A DNA stretch of 14,576 bases, taken from NCBI GenBank assembly GCA_948496895.1, contig CAOOJO010000025.1:1-14576 (forward strand), read 5' to 3'. The notes beneath the pieces are model-generated. The model was not told where the DNA came from. It was given only the letters and a program-made list of their open reading frames with translations, and did no database searches. Each line of letters starts with the position of its first letter. Within the stretch, counting starts at the first letter, position 1. Made by a program: the position numbers and the translations under genes. Below are positions 13,879 through 14,576 of this stretch, piece after piece. The DNA is from an uncultured Acetatifactor sp. (GTDB taxonomy: Bacteria > Bacillota > Clostridia > Lachnospirales > Lachnospiraceae).

Positions 13879-14576
13879 ATGGTACATATTTTTGTGGAGG
13901 TTCTGAATAGGAGCATTGCAGCCGGATGGGTGATTCTGGCGGTGGCGGCTCTGCGGCTGTTGATTCGAAGAGCGCCTAGGTGGACAAGCTGTCTTTTGTG
14001 GGCCCTGGTGGCGGTGCGGCTGGTCTGCCCCTTCTCGTTGGAGAGCGCGTTCAGCCTGATTCCCAGCAGGGAGACGGTGCACAGCAACGTAGGCGGCTTG
14101 GAGGGAAATTTTGTGGACAGCGGCATCCGGTTCCTGGATGATGCGGTGAATCCGGCGCTTCGCAATTCCTTTGATTCCGCTGTCGCATCGGACGTGGGGC
14201 TGAACGGGGCTGCGGGTGCAGGGACAGATCCTGGCATAGGTGTGGATTCTGGCACAGGGGTTGATACAGGCATGCATAAAGGTGTGAATCCGGTGGAGCG
14301 CATCCTTTTTGCTGCCGGAAGCATGTGGGTCGTCGGCATGGGGATTCTGGCGCTGTATTCCCTGGTCAGCTACATCAGGCTGAAGCGCAGGGTGCGGACT
14401 GCCGTGCGCCTGGAGGGATCCGTATACGTGAGCGAGTTCGCGGACACGCCCTTTGTCCTGGGCATCGTCAGGCCCCGCATCTATCTGCCCGCCGACATGC
14501 CGGAGGAAATGCGCGGCCCGGTGCTGGCCCATGAGCAGGCCCATCTGAGGCGGCGGGACAATCTGTGGAAGCTGGC
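13879..14576 (+). CDS. BlaR1-type M56 membrane metallopeptidase sensor, 5' part
   Basis: Open from ATG 13879 (AAGGGGG 6-7 nt upstream) to the window edge, 232 codons visible. Predicted membrane segments lie at about residues 12-29, 38-52 and 142-166. The zinc-protease motif H218-E-Q-A-H222 in VLAHEQAHLRRRDN is intact, preceded by TPFVLGIVRPRIYLP, the usual approach to the M56 active site. Such proteins sense an external ligand and cleave the BlaI-type repressor encoded just before. The segment between TM2 and TM3 contains a Gly/Asp-rich tandem repeat (residues 117-136) not usual for the family. The C-terminal part, including any penicillin-binding domain, is outside the window, so the ligand cannot be judged. 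Confidence 0.92.
   Translation, partial: MVHIFVEVLNRSIAAGWVILAVAALRLLIRRAPRWTSCLLWALVAVRLVCPFSLESAFSLIPSRETVHSNVGGLEGNFVDSGIRFLDDAVNPALRNSFDSAVASDVGLNGAAGAGTDPGIGVDSGTGVDTGMHKGVNPVERILFAAGSMWVVGMGILALYSLVSYIRLKRRVRTAVRLEGSVYVSEFADTPFVLGIVRPRIYLPADMPEEMRGPVLAHEQAHLRRRDNLWKL
14227..14286 (+). repeat. Tandem 18-bp repeat inside the BlaR1-type gene
   Basis: Three imperfect units in frame at 14227-14244, 14245-14262 and 14263-14286, encoding DPGIGV, DSGTGV and DTGMHKGV; the third has two extra codons. They sit between membrane segments 2 and 3. In-frame units of this kind can change copy number. Confidence 0.7.

Noticed and set aside
13681..14544. Leftward 287-residue open frame opposite the BlaI/BlaR1 genes
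   Set aside because: His/Pro/Arg-rich shadow of two genes with clear motifs, including an intact HEQAH site.

Overview
The window looks like the chromosome of a fairly GC-rich member of the Clostridia, most like Lachnospiraceae. The evidence is strong AGGAGG-type ribosome binding sites, sigma-A promoters, a perfect CIRCE element, an Hsp90 with a Met/Gly-rich segment of the clostridial type, an LplABC-type importer without its own ATPase, and a BlaI/BlaR1 pair. This assignment rests on gene content and signals only. No rRNA, tRNA, CRISPR array or insertion sequence was seen.

Left part (1-4514, rightward): the 3' part of a parvulin-type peptidyl-prolyl isomerase reading frame, broken by an in-frame TAG at 42-44; a protein joining a PH-like N-terminal domain, Sel1 repeats and a degenerate receiver domain; then htpG (Hsp90), preceded by a perfect CIRCE operator and a sigma-A promoter. 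HtpG carries two highly charged insertions.

Central part (4521-13264): a DeoR/GlpR-type repressor gene (leftward) diverges from a two-gene unit (rightward) encoding a sn-glycerol-1-phosphate dehydrogenase (EgsA/AraM family) and a membrane-bound AraC-type sensor-regulator. These converge on a leftward three-gene ABC importer operon (lipoprotein binding protein, two permeases, no ATPase). Behind it, also leftward but separated by a likely terminator and a new promoter, lies a cytoplasmic glycerophosphodiester phosphodiesterase. Read together, import of a glycerophosphodiester or phosphoglycerol-bearing oligosaccharide, hydrolysis to glycerol phosphate, and oxidation of glycerol-1-phosphate to DHAP would form one catabolic route. 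This is the most interesting hypothesis here, but it is inferred from neighbourhood and family knowledge.

Right end (13397-14576, rightward): a BlaI/MecI/CopY repressor with two tandem operators in its promoter, followed by the 5' part of a BlaR1-type M56 metallopeptidase sensor that runs off the window. No beta-lactamase or other target gene is visible.

The longest gene-free stretch is 268 bp (12238-12505). It holds the gdpD terminator, a promoter with a perfect -10 box, and a roughly 130-nt leader with a palindrome.
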